DNA from: Mycolicibacter heraklionensis
GTDB taxonomy: Bacteria > Actinomycetota > Actinomycetes > Mycobacteriales > Mycobacteriaceae
Length of the DNA: 64,000 bases
Assembly (NCBI RefSeq): GCF_019645815.1
Contig: NZ_CP080997.1
Span: 1,678,880-1,742,879, forward strand
Direction of reading: 5' to 3'
The notes under the pieces were generated by a model that saw only the letters and a program-made list of their open reading frames with translations, made no database searches and was not told where the DNA came from. Position numbers and translations under genes: made by a program. How positions within the stretch are numbered: position 1 is the stretch's first letter; each line of letters begins with the position of its first letter. Below, piece after piece: positions 50,945 to 60,329 of this stretch.

Positions 50945-51336
50945 CCGCGACACCCGAGGCCGTGCGGATGGCCACCGTGGCGGCCGCCGCCGCCGCGAAC
51001 AAGCTGGCCGACGACGTCGTCGTCATCGACGTCTCCGCGCAACTGGTCATCACCGACTGCTTCGTGATCGCCTCGGCGTCCAATGAGCGCCAGGTCAACG
51101 CGATCGTCGACGAGGTCGAGGACAAGATGCGCCTGGCCGGCTACAAGCCGGCGCGCCGCGAGGGCACCCGCGAGGGGCGCTGGACCCTGCTGGACTACGT
51201 CGACATCGTCGTGCACATCCAGCACCAGGATGAGCGGGACTTCTATGCGCTGGACCGGCTGTGGAAGGACTGCCCGCTGGTGCCGGTGGACTTAGCGGAC
51301 TCAGCCGGTGAGTCGGCGCCGGAGGATGCGTCGTGA
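50941..51336 (+). CDS. rsfS: Ribosome silencing factor (RsfS/Iojap)
   Basis: RsfS binds L14 on the 50S subunit and blocks subunit joining when nutrients are low. The 131-residue protein has the family segments [37 protein letters not shown] and the C-terminal [12 protein letters not shown]. It starts inside the nadD stop (ATGA), and its own stop overlaps gpgP (GTGA). The position next to nadD is conserved across bacteria. Confidence 0.95.
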   Translation: MTATPEAVRMATVAAAAAANKLADDVVVIDVSAQLVITDCFVIASASNERQVNAIVDEVEDKMRLAGYKPARREGTREGRWTLLDYVDIVVHIQHQDERDFYALDRLWKDCPLVPVDLADSAGESAPEDAS

Positions 51337-52013
51337 GGATCCGCAGGCTGATTCTGCTGCGTCACGGCCAGACCGAGTTCAACGCCGGCAGCCGGATGCA
51401 GGGCCAGCTGGACACGGTGCTGAGCGATCTGGGCCGCGCGCAGGCGGAGGCGGCGGCGGAGGTGCTGCGCAAGCGGCACCCGTTGCTGATCGTGTCCTCG
51501 GACCTGTGGCGCGCCTACGACACCGCCACCGTGCTGGCCGAGCACAACGGGTTGCCGGTCCGGGTGGACACCCGGCTGCGGGAAACCCATCTGGGGGACT
51601 GGCAGGGGCTGACCCACGAAGAGGTCGACGCCGCCGCACCGGGAGCCCGGTCGGCGTGGCGCGACGACGCCCGATGGGCGCCCCACGGCGGCGAGAGCCG
51701 GATCGACGTGGCCGAGCGCAGCGTTCCGCTGGTGCGTGAGCTGGTGGCCGGGGAACCGGACTGGGGCGGAGCCGATCACGCCGATCAGCCGGTGGTCCTG
51801 GTCGCCCACGGCGGGTTGATCGCCGCGCTGACCGCGGCGTTGCTGCGGCTGCCGGTCGAGAACTGGCCGGTGCTGGGCGGTATGGCCAACGCCAGCTGGA
51901 CCCAGCTCAGCGGATACTCCGACGGCCCGGATCCCGACGACGATTTCGCCGACGTGCGGTGGCGTCTCGACGTCTGGAACGCCTCAGCACAGGTGGCCAG
52001 TGATGTCCTCTGA
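51333..52013 (+). CDS. gpgP: Glucosyl-3-phosphoglycerate phosphatase
   Basis: GpgP is a histidine phosphatase that dephosphorylates glucosyl-3-phosphoglycerate in methylglucose lipopolysaccharide synthesis (Rv2419c). The 226-residue protein has the RHG motif with phospho-accepting H11 ([10 protein letters not shown]), an Arg/Glu pair ([12 protein letters not shown]), and the second His in VLVAHGGLI. It overlaps octT by about 11 bp. Confidence 0.92.
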   Translation: MRIRRLILLRHGQTEFNAGSRMQGQLDTVLSDLGRAQAEAAAEVLRKRHPLLIVSSDLWRAYDTATVLAEHNGLPVRVDTRLRETHLGDWQGLTHEEVDAAAPGARSAWRDDARWAPHGGESRIDVAERSVPLVRELVAGEPDWGGADHADQPVVLVAHGGLIAALTAALLRLPVENWPVLGGMANASWTQLSGYSDGPDPDDDFADVRWRLDVWNASAQVASDVL

Positions 52014-52752
52014 ATCGCGGACGCCCGCACAAGCCCGTCCCACGCTGCTGGTCTTCGCCGACTCGCTGTCCTACTACGGGCCCACCGGCGGCTTGCCCGC
52101 CGACGACCCGCGGATCTGGCCGAACATCGTTGCCAGCCAGCTGGACTGGGATGTCGAACTGATCGGCCGGATCGGCTGGACCAGCCGGGACGTCTGGTGG
52201 GCGTCCACCCAGGACCCGCGTGCCTGGGCCGCCCTGCCCCGCGCCGGTGCGGTCATCTTCGCCACCAGCGGGATGGACTCATTGCCGTCGGTGTGGCCGA
52301 CGGCGCTGCGCGAGTTGATCCGCTATGTGCGGCCGTCCTGGCTGCGTCGCTGGGTCCGCGACGGTTACGGCTGGCTGCAGCCCCGCTTTTCGCCGGTGGC
52401 TCGGGCGGCCCTACCGCCGCACCTCACCGTCGAGTATCTCGAAATGACTAGGGGGGCCATCGATTTCAACCGGCCCGGAATCCCCATTGTGGCCTCGCTG
52501 CCGTCGGTACACATCGCCGATACGTATGGCCGCGCCCACCAGGGACGGGAGCCCACGGTGCGGGCCATCACGGCCTGGTCGCGGGAACACGACGTCCCCC
52601 TGGTGGACCTGAAGGCCGCGGTAGCCGATGAAGTCATGAGCGGGCGCGCAAATCCCGACGGCATCCACTGGAACTTCGAAGCGCACCGGGCGGTCGCCGA
52701 CCTGATGCTCAAAGCCCTCAGCGAGGCCGGCGTTCCCGGGCCGGTGGAATGA
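52003..52752 (+). CDS. octT: Diglucosylglycerate octanoyltransferase (SGNH-hydrolase-like)
   Basis: OctT adds an octanoyl group to diglucosylglycerate, the early precursor of methylglucose lipopolysaccharide (Rv2418c). The 249-residue protein has an SGNH-like Ser segment ([13 protein letters not shown]) and the C-terminal Asp/His pair in [13 protein letters not shown] chose ATG 52003 with AGGTGG upstream; GTG 52000 is in frame and equally possible. It follows gpgP with overlap, and the degV gene overlaps its stop (ATGA). Confidence 0.9.
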   Translation: MSSESRTPAQARPTLLVFADSLSYYGPTGGLPADDPRIWPNIVASQLDWDVELIGRIGWTSRDVWWASTQDPRAWAALPRAGAVIFATSGMDSLPSVWPTALRELIRYVRPSWLRRWVRDGYGWLQPRFSPVARAALPPHLTVEYLEMTRGAIDFNRPGIPIVASLPSVHIADTYGRAHQGREPTVRAITAWSREHDVPLVDLKAAVADEVMSGRANPDGIHWNFEAHRAVADLMLKALSEAGVPGPVE

Positions 52753-53600
52753 GCGGCCCGACCGTTGTCGTGGTCACCGATTCCTCGGCGTGCCTGCCCG
52801 TCGAGATGCGTGACCGGTGGGGCATCCGCACGGTGCCGCTGCACATCCTGCTCGACGGGGCCGACCTGCGCGACGGTGTCGACGAGGTGCCCGCGGACAT
52901 CTATGCGCGTGAGCGCGTCACCACCTCCGGGGCCGGTCCCGAGGAACTGGCAGAGGCCTACCGGAACGCGCTTGCCTACAGCGCCGGCTCCGGAGTGGTG
53001 GCGGTGCACATCTCTTCGGCGTTGTCCGGGACTTTCGGCACCGCCGAGCAGGTGGCCGGCAAGATCGGCCCCGGCGTGCGGGTGATCGACTCGAAGTCGG
53101 CGGCGATGGGCACCGGATTCGCGGTCTTGGCCGCTGCCCGAGCGGCCGCCGGCGGTGCCGACCTGCAAGGAGTTGCCGCCGCGGCGGACGCCGCCGTGCA
53201 ACGTGGGCACGCCTACATGGTGGTGCAGCGGCTGGACAACCTGCGGCGCAGCGGCCGGATCGGCAGCGCGGCGGCCTGGCTGGGCACCGCCCTGTCCCTG
53301 AAGCCGCTGCTGGCGGTGGAAGAGGGAAAACTCGTTCTGGCGCAGCGTATCCGCACCGTCAGCAAGGCCGTCGCGTCGATGATCGACCGGGTCTGTGATG
53401 TGGTCGGAGATCGCCCTGCGGCGCTGGCGGTGCATCACGTCGCCAATCTGCAGGGGGCCCAAGACGTGGCGGGTGCGCTGGCGGAGCGGTTGCCGGGCTG
53501 CGAGCCCGCGGTGATCACCAGCCTGTGCCCGACGTTGGCCCTGCATGTGGGGGCCGGCGCGGTCGCGGTGTGTGTCGATGTCGACCCGGGTGGGGTCTGA
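52749..53600 (+). CDS. DegV-family fatty-acid-binding protein
   Basis: DegV/FakB-type proteins bind fatty acids and, with FakA kinases, hand over acyl phosphates. The 283-residue protein starts with the [11 protein letters not shown] motif, and conserved residues follow in [30 protein letters not shown] and RRSGRI. It is the last gene of the nadD operon (Rv2417c) and is convergent with mmpL. Acyl supply to OctT is an interesting idea but not supported by data here. Confidence 0.9.
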   Translation: MSGPTVVVVTDSSACLPVEMRDRWGIRTVPLHILLDGADLRDGVDEVPADIYARERVTTSGAGPEELAEAYRNALAYSAGSGVVAVHISSALSGTFGTAEQVAGKIGPGVRVIDSKSAAMGTGFAVLAAARAAAGGADLQGVAAAADAAVQRGHAYMVVQRLDNLRRSGRIGSAAAWLGTALSLKPLLAVEEGKLVLAQRIRTVSKAVASMIDRVCDVVGDRPAALAVHHVANLQGAQDVAGALAERLPGCEPAVITSLCPTLALHVGAGAVAVCVDVDPGGV

Positions 53601-53616
53601 TCGGGTCAACGCCCGG

Positions 53617-56535
53617 TCACTGCGTGGGCGCTGGGAATCTGTCGGTGTCGGTGGACTCTTCGTGCGGGGTGTGCGCCGCGATCCCGCGAATGTTCTTGTT
53701 GGGGCCCCACGGCCGGACCACCTGCGGCCACCAGAACCACTTGCCCAGCAATGTCGCGATCGACGGCATGAAGAATGCCCGGACCACGAAGGTGTCCAGC
53801 AGCAACCCGATCGCCACGGTGGTGCCATACATGCCGATGGCCTTGAGATCACTGAAGAACATGATGCCCATGGTCGCGGCGAACACCATGCCCGCCGAGG
53901 TCACCACCCCGCCGCTGCCGGCCATCGCCCGGATATAGCCGGTCTTGAGCCCGGCGTGTATCTCCTCCTCGAAACGGGAGACCAGCAGCAGGTTGTAGTC
54001 CGAGCCGACCGCCAGCAACACGATGACCGCCAGCACCAGCGTCACCCAATAGATGTGCTGGCCGAATATGTGCTGCCAGATCAGCACCGAGATGCCGAAC
54101 GACGCGGCGATCGAACTGGACGCGGTGCCGAGGATGACCGCTGCGGCCACCAGGCTTCGGGTGATCATCATCATGATCAAGAAGATCAGCGTCAGCGACG
54201 CCACGATCGCGATCATCAGGTCGTACTTGGCGCCGTTCTGCATGTCTTCGTAGAGCGCAGCCATGCCGCCGATGTAGACCTTGGCGTCCGACAACGACGA
54301 CTGCTTCAGCGCCTCTTGGGCAGCGATCCGCTCCGGCTCAACGCGTTTGATGCCCTCCGCGGTCGCCGGATAGGTCTGGTGCGTGACGAAGAACCGCGCC
54401 GATTTGCCGTCCGGGGACATGAACAGTCGCAGGCCGGTTTGGAAGTCCTTGTTGTCGAACGCTTCTGCGGGCAGATAGAAGAAGTCGTCGTTCTTGGAGT
54501 CGTCGAAGCTCTGACCCATCATGATCTGGGTGTTGCTCAGGTCCTCCATCTGGTTGATGAACGCCGAGAACGTCGAGTGCACGGTCAGCACCAGCCCGCG
54601 CATGATTCGCATGGTGTCGACCACGGCCGGCAGCAACTCGACCGCCTGCGGCAACAGGTGCGCTGTCTTGGTGATGTCGTCGGACAGATAGCGCATCTGC
54701 TCGGCGAGTTGATCGATCCCGTCGGTGGCGTCGAAGGTGTTACGCAGCGCGTTGCACATCGGGATGTCGAAGCAGTGCGGCTCCCAGTAGAAGTAGCTGC
54801 GCAGCGGACGGAACTGGTCGTCGAACTCGGCGATGTGGTCGCGTATCCGGTCGGTGACGTCCACGGTGCGCCGGGTGACCTCGGCCGTGTCGTCGAACGT
54901 CCGGTCGACCTCCTGGAGATATCCGTACATCTGGATCAGCAACTCGATGTCCTTGTCCAGTTGCTGGGAGATGGTGTCGATGTCTTTGATCCGGTCCTTG
55001 AGCGTCTTCATGTTCTGGATCATCAGCTGGTTGGAGACGCTGAGTTGGAACGGTATCGAACTGTGCTGCAGCGGAATTCCCAACGGTCGAGTGATGTCCT
55101 GGATCATCCCGATCCCGACCACCCGCATGATGTTCTTGGCGACTCGGTCCAGCACCAGCATGTCAGCGGGATTGCGCATGTCGTGGTCGGAAGTCACCAT
55201 GGTGATGTCCGGCGCCATCCGGGCCGCCGAGAAATGTTTCTCCGCGGCGGCGTAGGCCACATTGACCGGGGTGTCCTGCGGCAGGTACTTACGGTCGTCG
55301 TAACCCGGTTTGAATCCCGGTAGGGCCACCAGACCGATCATGATGACGGCCAGGCTGGCCACCGCGATGGGGCCTGGCCAGCGCACCACCGACACGCCGG
55401 CCTGGCGCCAGAACCCGCCCCGCTTGGCCTTTTTGGGGTCGAGGAGGCCGAAGCTGGTGACCACCACCAGCATGGCCGGTCCCAGGGTCAGCGCGGCGCC
55501 CACCACCACGAGCATGCCCACCGAGACCGGGATGCCCATGGTGTGGAAGTAGGGCAGCCGGGTGAAGTACAGCATCGCCGACGCCCCGGCGATGGTCAGG
55601 CCCGACCCCAGCACCACCGGGGTGACACTGCGCACGGTGGTGTAGTAGGCGTCGACCCGGTCCTCGCCGGCCAGCCGGGCTTCCCGGTACCGGCCGATGA
55701 GAAAGATGCCGTAGTCGGTGCCGGCGGCGATCGCGAGCATCACCATGATGTTGACTGCGAACGTCGTCAGGCCCATCACGTCGTGATAGCCCAGGACGGC
55801 GACGACACCGCGGGCGCACATCAGCTCGAGCAGGGTCAGGAACAGCTGCGTCAACATCGCTGACACCGACCTGAAGACGATCAGCAGCATGATCGCGATC
55901 GCTGCGATGGTGAACAGCGTGATCTTGACCAGGCTGGCGTCGCCGATCGCCCGCAGGTCCGCGGTCAGCGCGGCCGGCCCGGCGACGTAGGCCTGCACCC
56001 CGGGCGGCGCGGGGGTGTCATCGATGGCCTGGCGAACCGCGACGACCGAGTCGTTGGCCTCGGTCATGCCCTGGTTGCCCACCAGGTTGAGCATGATGTA
56101 GGCGGCCTTGGCATCCGAGCTCTGAACGCCCGCGGCGGTCAGCCGGTCACTCCAGAAGTCCTGGGCGTGCTCGACATGGTTTTTGTCGGCGACCAGCTTC
56201 GCGACGATCTCGTCGTAGTAGTGATGGGCGGCTTCGCCGAGTTCTTCCTCGCCGACCACCACCATCATCACGGTGCTGTTGGACTTGTACTCCTGAAAGT
56301 TCTCGCCGACCAGCTTGCTGGCGATCATCGACGGCGCATCGACGGGCGCCAGCGGCGCGGAGTGCTCCTCGGAGATGACTTCCAGCTGAGGCACAAGGAC
56401 ATTCACCAGCACGGTGAGCACGATCCAGACGATGATGATCGGCACCGCGAAAATGCGCAGCATGTGCGCGAAGAACGGCCGCTTGACGTGCGGATCCTGG
56501 TGGCTGTCCAGCTGCTCTTTGATTCGTTTGATCAT
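53617..56535 (-). CDS. mmpL: MmpL-family RND transporter (MmpL4/MmpL5 type)
   Basis: This large inner-membrane exporter has 972 residues. It has an N-terminal span, two extracytoplasmic domains, and two bundles of spans carrying the proton-relay motifs AAGTDYGIF and AVGSDYNLLL. The second extracytoplasmic domain contains a long coiled coil, as in MmpL4/5. Sequence from memory is closest to MmpL4/MmpL5 (siderophore and drug export), but the paralogue cannot be fixed. It starts inside the mmpS stop (4-bp overlap). In H37Rv no mmpSL pair lies between Rv2417c and eis. Confidence 0.92.
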   Translation of the reverse strand: MIKRIKEQLDSHQDPHVKRPFFAHMLRIFAVPIIIVWIVLTVLVNVLVPQLEVISEEHSAPLAPVDAPSMIASKLVGENFQEYKSNSTVMMVVVGEEELGEAAHHYYDEIVAKLVADKNHVEHAQDFWSDRLTAAGVQSSDAKAAYIMLNLVGNQGMTEANDSVVAVRQAIDDTPAPPGVQAYVAGPAALTADLRAIGDASLVKITLFTIAAIAIMLLIVFRSVSAMLTQLFLTLLELMCARGVVAVLGYHDVMGLTTFAVNIMVMLAIAAGTDYGIFLIGRYREARLAGEDRVDAYYTTVRSVTPVVLGSGLTIAGASAMLYFTRLPYFHTMGIPVSVGMLVVVGAALTLGPAMLVVVTSFGLLDPKKAKRGGFWRQAGVSVVRWPGPIAVASLAVIMIGLVALPGFKPGYDDRKYLPQDTPVNVAYAAAEKHFSAARMAPDITMVTSDHDMRNPADMLVLDRVAKNIMRVVGIGMIQDITRPLGIPLQHSSIPFQLSVSNQLMIQNMKTLKDRIKDIDTISQQLDKDIELLIQMYGYLQEVDRTFDDTAEVTRRTVDVTDRIRDHIAEFDDQFRPLRSYFYWEPHCFDIPMCNALRNTFDATDGIDQLAEQMRYLSDDITKTAHLLPQAVELLPAVVDTMRIMRGLVLTVHSTFSAFINQMEDLSNTQIMMGQSFDDSKNDDFFYLPAEAFDNKDFQTGLRLFMSPDGKSARFFVTHQTYPATAEGIKRVEPERIAAQEALKQSSLSDAKVYIGGMAALYEDMQNGAKYDLMIAIVASLTLIFLIMMMITRSLVAAAVILGTASSSIAASFGISVLIWQHIFGQHIYWVTLVLAVIVLLAVGSDYNLLLVSRFEEEIHAGLKTGYIRAMAGSGGVVTSAGMVFAATMGIMFFSDLKAIGMYGTTVAIGLLLDTFVVRAFFMPSIATLLGKWFWWPQVVRPWGPNKNIRGIAAHTPHEESTDTDRFPAPTQ

Positions 56536-56975
56536 CCGGACTTCACCAGGCAGAAAGTCTGGGCGTTGAGGCCGGTGGCGCGGCGTTCGTCGAGCAGCCG
56601 GTCGTCGATCTTGATTCGGCAGCCGATCTCACCGGTGTTGCCCTGCACGATCATGTTGGCCATGACGGCGGGCAGCACCGTGACGACGGTGTAGGACCAC
56701 GGCAGCGGCACGTTGTTCAGTTGATGGACGTTGGCCTCGGCGTCCCAGTAATTGATGTCGGCGGTGGTGCCGGGCGGTCCGAAGGCCTCGTAGGCGACGT
56801 ATTTCGGGTTGAACTGGACGATCTCGATGCCGGCACCCGCATGCGGGTTGAGGTCTTCGGAGGCGAACACCTTGTGCAGCCGGCTGACGACCACACTCGA
56901 GATCGCGATGACCACGATGAAGACCAGCGGAATCCAATGCCGTTTGAGTATGCCGGCGACCGAGATCTTCCTCAT
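56532..56975 (-). CDS. mmpS: MmpS-family accessory membrane protein
   Basis: MmpS proteins are periplasmic partners of MmpL transporters. The 147-residue protein has one N-terminal span (about residues 14-32) and a small extracytoplasmic beta-rich domain (NPKYVAYEAFGPPGTTADINYWD, LPWSYTVVT, CRIKIDD...C) with two Cys. I chose ATG 56975 (MRKISVAGILKRHW). The upstream 230 bp to the divergent lipoprotein gene would hold its promoter; a short TTAGCTAA palindrome lies there. Confidence 0.9.
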   Translation of the reverse strand: MRKISVAGILKRHWIPLVFIVVIAISSVVVSRLHKVFASEDLNPHAGAGIEIVQFNPKYVAYEAFGPPGTTADINYWDAEANVHQLNNVPLPWSYTVVTVLPAVMANMIVQGNTGEIGCRIKIDDRLLDERRATGLNAQTFCLVKSG

Positions 56976-57095
56976 CTCACCGCCTTCCGCCTGCCGATAC
57001 TGCGGTTGAACGTCGGCGCTGAACGGTCTGCTCCCCGGCCTCGCCGGAAGCATCGATGGTTCCGCGAATCGCGCCCTTCGGCAGCATAACCTTCG

Positions 57096-57105
57096 CTTAG
57101 CTAAG
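57096..57105. promoter_or_regulatory. Short palindrome in the mmpS upstream region
   Basis: CTTAGCTAAG is a 10-bp palindrome about 120 bp before the mmpS start. It resembles the core of an IdeR iron box (TTAGGnTAGnCTnACCTAA) but is one base short at the centre and poor in the flanks. It is recorded because mmpS4-mmpL4 is iron-regulated in M. tuberculosis; the match is weak. Confidence 0.2.
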
Positions 57106-57206
57106 GACCGCAACCGGTGCTGCTCGGGCGCCGACTTGCGAACGGGCTGTGGCCGCGGCGCCTTGAGTTCAGCGCCAACGTCTCGACTTCAGTAGCATGG
57201 CCGCTG

Positions 57207-57794
57207 ATGCACGCTCTGGGAAATGTCGTCCGATTCGGTGCGGTGGTCATCGTGGCAGCGCTGGCACTGGCCGGGTGCAGCGACAAAGGCGCGTCCGGCG
57301 CGTCGTCGCAGGAGTCCGTGGCCCCCGAGGCGTCGTGGACTCGACCCGACGCGCCGCCAGACCCGCACACCCTGCTTCGCGCCGGTGACCTCGCCGTTTC
57401 GCAGGTACCGGACAGCGTGTTGATCTTCATCGAGAGTCAGACCAGCGACGCCGGTACCTGGAAGGCCAGGGTGGTCACCCCCGACGGCACCGAACATCAG
57501 GTCAAGGTCGCATCCGACGGGGTCAGCGTGCTGGTCGGCCCCACCGCAACCGAGGACAGCGACGCCGACAAGGCCAAGCGGCGCGCCAATGTGGACGGTA
57601 CCCACTTGGATTACCGCAGTGCGGTGGATCGCGTACTGCGGGCAGTGCCCAACAGTTCGATCACCGAGCTGAGCCTGCTCGACATGAACGGCACCGTCGT
57701 CTGGGAAGCCGACGTGTGGGACGACCAACTGTCCGAACGCGACGTCACCGTCGACGCGGCGTCGGGGGCCGTCACCGTCAACCGGCAGGCCTGA
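57207..57794 (+). CDS. PepSY-domain-like lipoprotein
   Basis: The 195-residue product starts MHALGNVVRFGAVVIVAALALAGC, a lipoprotein signal with lipobox LAGC (Cys 24). The mature protein has a Ser/Ala linker, a first domain from about residue 60 (LLRAGDLAVSQVPDSVLIFIES) and a C-terminal half (YRSAVDRVLRAVPNSSITELSLLD, VWEADVWDD, AASGAVTV) that looks like a PepSY repeat. PepSY proteins often bind or inhibit peptidases at the cell surface. The last five codons lie in the first unit of the 56-bp tandem repeat. Confidence 0.75.
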   Translation: MHALGNVVRFGAVVIVAALALAGCSDKGASGASSQESVAPEASWTRPDAPPDPHTLLRAGDLAVSQVPDSVLIFIESQTSDAGTWKARVVTPDGTEHQVKVASDGVSVLVGPTATEDSDADKAKRRANVDGTHLDYRSAVDRVLRAVPNSSITELSLLDMNGTVVWEADVWDDQLSERDVTVDAASGAVTVNRQA

Positions 57795-57948
57795 TTCGGC
57801 GGTCCGGCTTCGGCTCTCCTTCGTCGAGCCTTGCTAACCGGCAGGCCTGATTCGGCGGTCCAGCTTCGGCTCTCCTTCGTCGAGCCTCGCTAACCGGCAG
57901 GCCTGATTCGGCGGTCCAGCTTCGGCTCTCCTTCGTCGAGCCTCGCTA
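57781..57948. repeat. 56-bp direct repeat, three tandem copies
   Basis: Three units (57781-57836, 57837-57892, 57893-57948) are identical except for two changes in the first copy, and four bases of a fourth follow. Each unit carries a copy of the lipoprotein gene's last codons plus stop (GGCAGGCCTGA) at one end and, at the other, CTA, the stop codon (minus strand) of the DapB-like gene. Each also contains GGCTC...GAGCC, a small hairpin that may act as a terminator. The tract fills the convergent intergenic space. Confidence 0.92.
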
Positions 57949-58989
57949 ACCGCCGGCGCGGCCGGTGATCGGTGGCAGCTCGGCCAGCGTGACGATGCCC
58001 GGTTCGGCGGCGACCACCGACGACACCGCGTTGGTCACCGGCATCGCCGTGTAGATCGAGCCCAAGCCGTTGAAGTTCGGCTCGTTCCAGTCCTTCGGCG
58101 GCAGGCAGTTGATGACGGTGCGCATATTGGGCAGTCCGAACACCTGGATGACGTGGCCGTGTGCCACCGGTTTGGGCGGGGTGACCTGGTTGCCCATGAT
58201 CCAGTTGAAGCCAACGCTGACCACGTTGCGCTCACCCACCCAGCCGCGGTGATAGCCGAAGACACTGCCCACGGTGCCGGCCGGGATCTTCATAAAGCCC
58301 AGGTCGCTGTCGCCGGTCGCGGCGGTGAACTGCACATCGAAGGTGATGCGGTCCAACTGCGCGCCGATCGCATCGGCCATCATCGCCGCGGACTCGGCAA
58401 AAACTTCGCTTTCGCGGCGAACGCTTTCGGCCAACCCGGGGGTGTCGGGGTCCTGCGCGAAGCCCATCGCCGCCATGGTGGCCGCCGACTCATACGTCGA
58501 GCAGTCCACCGACTCGGTGATCCGGATCTCGTCGACCCGCTCGCACGCCCCGGACAGCACCATGCCGACCATGTTGGTAAGACCCGGGTGCGCGCCGCTG
58601 CCGAACATGGTGGAGTTCCCGGCCCGGCAGGCGTCCTCGATGCGCTTGCGGTCTTGCGCGCTCTGCTTGCCACCGGTGATCCAGGCCGCGGTCGAGCACA
58701 CATTCACTCCGGCCTCCAGCAGTGCGACCAACTCGTCGATGCTGGGCCACAGCGGGTTGTAACAGCAGGCGTCTGGCTTCAGCGCGATCAGGGCGTCGAT
58801 GTCATCAGTGGCGGTGATCCCGGTCGGCTCCGGCCACCCGGCCAGCTCGGCGGCATCCACCCCGACCTTGTCCTTGCCGTGGGCGTAGACCCCGACGAGT
58901 TCCATGTCGGGGCGGGCGATGATGGCGTGCAGCGAGCGCTGTCCGATGTTTCCGGTGGTCCATTGGATGACGCGAAGCGGTGTGTTCAT
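57946..58989 (-). CDS. DapB-like NAD(P)-dependent dehydrogenase
   Basis: The 347-residue protein starts MNTPLRVIQWTTGNIGQRSL, a Rossmann motif (GxxGxxS), and shows the layout of the mycobacterial dihydrodipicolinate reductase-like/2,4-diaminopentanoate dehydrogenase-like family (VGVYAHGKDKVG, NVCSTAAWITGG, GSGAHPGLTNMVG). It is not the lysine-pathway DapB. Many mycobacteria have several copies near lipid or steroid genes; the substrate is unknown. It is divergent from eis (27-bp gap), and its stop lies in the tandem repeat. Confidence 0.78.
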   Translation of the reverse strand: MNTPLRVIQWTTGNIGQRSLHAIIARPDMELVGVYAHGKDKVGVDAAELAGWPEPTGITATDDIDALIALKPDACCYNPLWPSIDELVALLEAGVNVCSTAAWITGGKQSAQDRKRIEDACRAGNSTMFGSGAHPGLTNMVGMVLSGACERVDEIRITESVDCSTYESAATMAAMGFAQDPDTPGLAESVRRESEVFAESAAMMADAIGAQLDRITFDVQFTAATGDSDLGFMKIPAGTVGSVFGYHRGWVGERNVVSVGFNWIMGNQVTPPKPVAHGHVIQVFGLPNMRTVINCLPPKDWNEPNFNGLGSIYTAMPVTNAVSSVVAAEPGIVTLAELPPITGRAGG

Positions 58990-59015
58990 AGGTCACCACC
59001 ATATTCAGGTGCGCA

Positions 59016-60239
59016 GTGACCGCCTTTGTGGCACCGTCGGACCACGTGACTGACCTGAGCGTGCGCACCGTGACCGCTGACGACTGGCCATCGATCATGC
59101 TGCTGGAGAACGCCGGGTTCGGCGTGGTCACGCATCCTGATGAGGTCGAGGCCATCCGCAGCTTAGTACCGGCCGACGGAGCGGTGGTGGCCTGCGACGG
59201 TGACTCGGTGGTCGGTGTCGCCTTCTACCTCGACCTGCGGATGACGGTCCCGGGCGAGACGATCCTGCCGGTCGCCGGAATCAGTGGCGTGGTGGTGGCG
59301 CCGACTCACCGCCGACGTGGTGTGCTCCGGTTGATGTACAACGAATTGCACCGGCGCATCGCTGATTCGGGCTATCCGATCGCGGCGTTGACCGCCAGTG
59401 AGGGCGGCATCTACGGGCGGTTCGGTTACGGGCCGGCGACGATCGATCACGAGCTGACCATCGACCGGCGGTTCGCCCACTTGCATCCCGACGCGCCCGA
59501 TCCGGGCGGGGTACGACTGGTCAGCGCGGCCCACAGCCGCGACGAGTTCGCAGCGGTCTACCAGCGGTGGCGCCAGCGCACCCCGGGTGGTTTGGAGCGC
59601 CCGCCGGCGCTCTGGGATGACCTGCTCGCCGACCGGGAGGACACCCGGGACGGCGGCACCGAGTGGTTCGGGCTGCTGCATCCCGACGGCTATGTGCTCT
59701 ACCGGGTGCACGCCGGAGAGCCAAAGACGGTGCGGGTGGGGGAGTTCCGGGCGGTCACCCCGGGCGCCCACGCCGCGCTGTGGCGGGCGCTGCTCGGGCT
59801 GGACCTGATGGGAAAGATCGTCGTCGAAACCTACCCGGACGATCCGATGCCGTACCTACTGACCGACACCCGGGTGGCCACCACCACCGGACGGCAGGAC
59901 GACCTGTGGCTGCGGATCATGAACATCCCAGCCGCGCTACAGGCACGCAGCTACGGCGCCGACGTGTCGGTCGTTCTGCAGGTGTGTGACGGGTTCCGTG
60001 GCGACGGGGGCAGATTCGCGCTCCAGGTCCGCGACGGCCGGGCCTGCTGCGCCCCGACCGACGCGGCGGCCGATGTCGAGCTGGACCTGGATGTACTGGG
60101 CAGCCTCTACTTGGGCGCGCACCGTGCCTCCGCGCTGGCCCGTGCCGGCCGGTTGCGATGCGGCGACGACGCCGTGGTGCGCCGATTGGACGCGGCGTTC
60201 CTCACCGACGTCCCGGCTCAGCTCGGGTTTTTCTTCTAG
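59016..60239 (+). CDS. eis: Eis, GNAT N-acetyltransferase
   Basis: Eis acetylates multiple amines of aminoglycosides and, in infection, host proteins; raised eis expression gives kanamycin resistance in M. tuberculosis (Rv2416c). The 407-residue protein has a GNAT domain with the acetyl-CoA loop [13 protein letters not shown], the catalytic Tyr in [12 protein letters not shown], a second GNAT-like region, and a sterol-carrier-like C-terminal domain. It ends in FFF, whose terminal carboxylate acts in catalysis. GTG 59016 is used; GTG 59046 ([15 protein letters not shown]) is also plausible. It has short divergent spacing to the DapB-like gene. Confidence 0.93.
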   Translation: MTAFVAPSDHVTDLSVRTVTADDWPSIMLLENAGFGVVTHPDEVEAIRSLVPADGAVVACDGDSVVGVAFYLDLRMTVPGETILPVAGISGVVVAPTHRRRGVLRLMYNELHRRIADSGYPIAALTASEGGIYGRFGYGPATIDHELTIDRRFAHLHPDAPDPGGVRLVSAAHSRDEFAAVYQRWRQRTPGGLERPPALWDDLLADREDTRDGGTEWFGLLHPDGYVLYRVHAGEPKTVRVGEFRAVTPGAHAALWRALLGLDLMGKIVVETYPDDPMPYLLTDTRVATTTGRQDDLWLRIMNIPAALQARSYGADVSVVLQVCDGFRGDGGRFALQVRDGRACCAPTDAAADVELDLDVLGSLYLGAHRASALARAGRLRCGDDAVVRRLDAAFLTDVPAQLGFFF

Positions 60240-60258
60240 CTCGGGTTTCTTCTTAGCG

Positions 60259-60316
60259 CGAGCGTGCGTGTCCCCGGTCCGACACTCCGTGTCGAGACCG
60301 GGGACACGCACGCTCG
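60259..60316. repeat. Long perfect palindromic repeat (copy 2), likely bidirectional terminator
   Basis: Arms of 21 bp at 60259-60279 and 60296-60316 are perfectly complementary. Inside them a second stem CGACAC/GTGTCG continues the hairpin, with one bulged base and a 3-nt loop. It sits between the convergent eis and fadE stops, so it probably ends both transcripts. Outer arms and centre match the degenerate copy at 30166-30224. Confidence 0.85.
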
Positions 60317-60329
60317 GGGAAAGGTAGGG

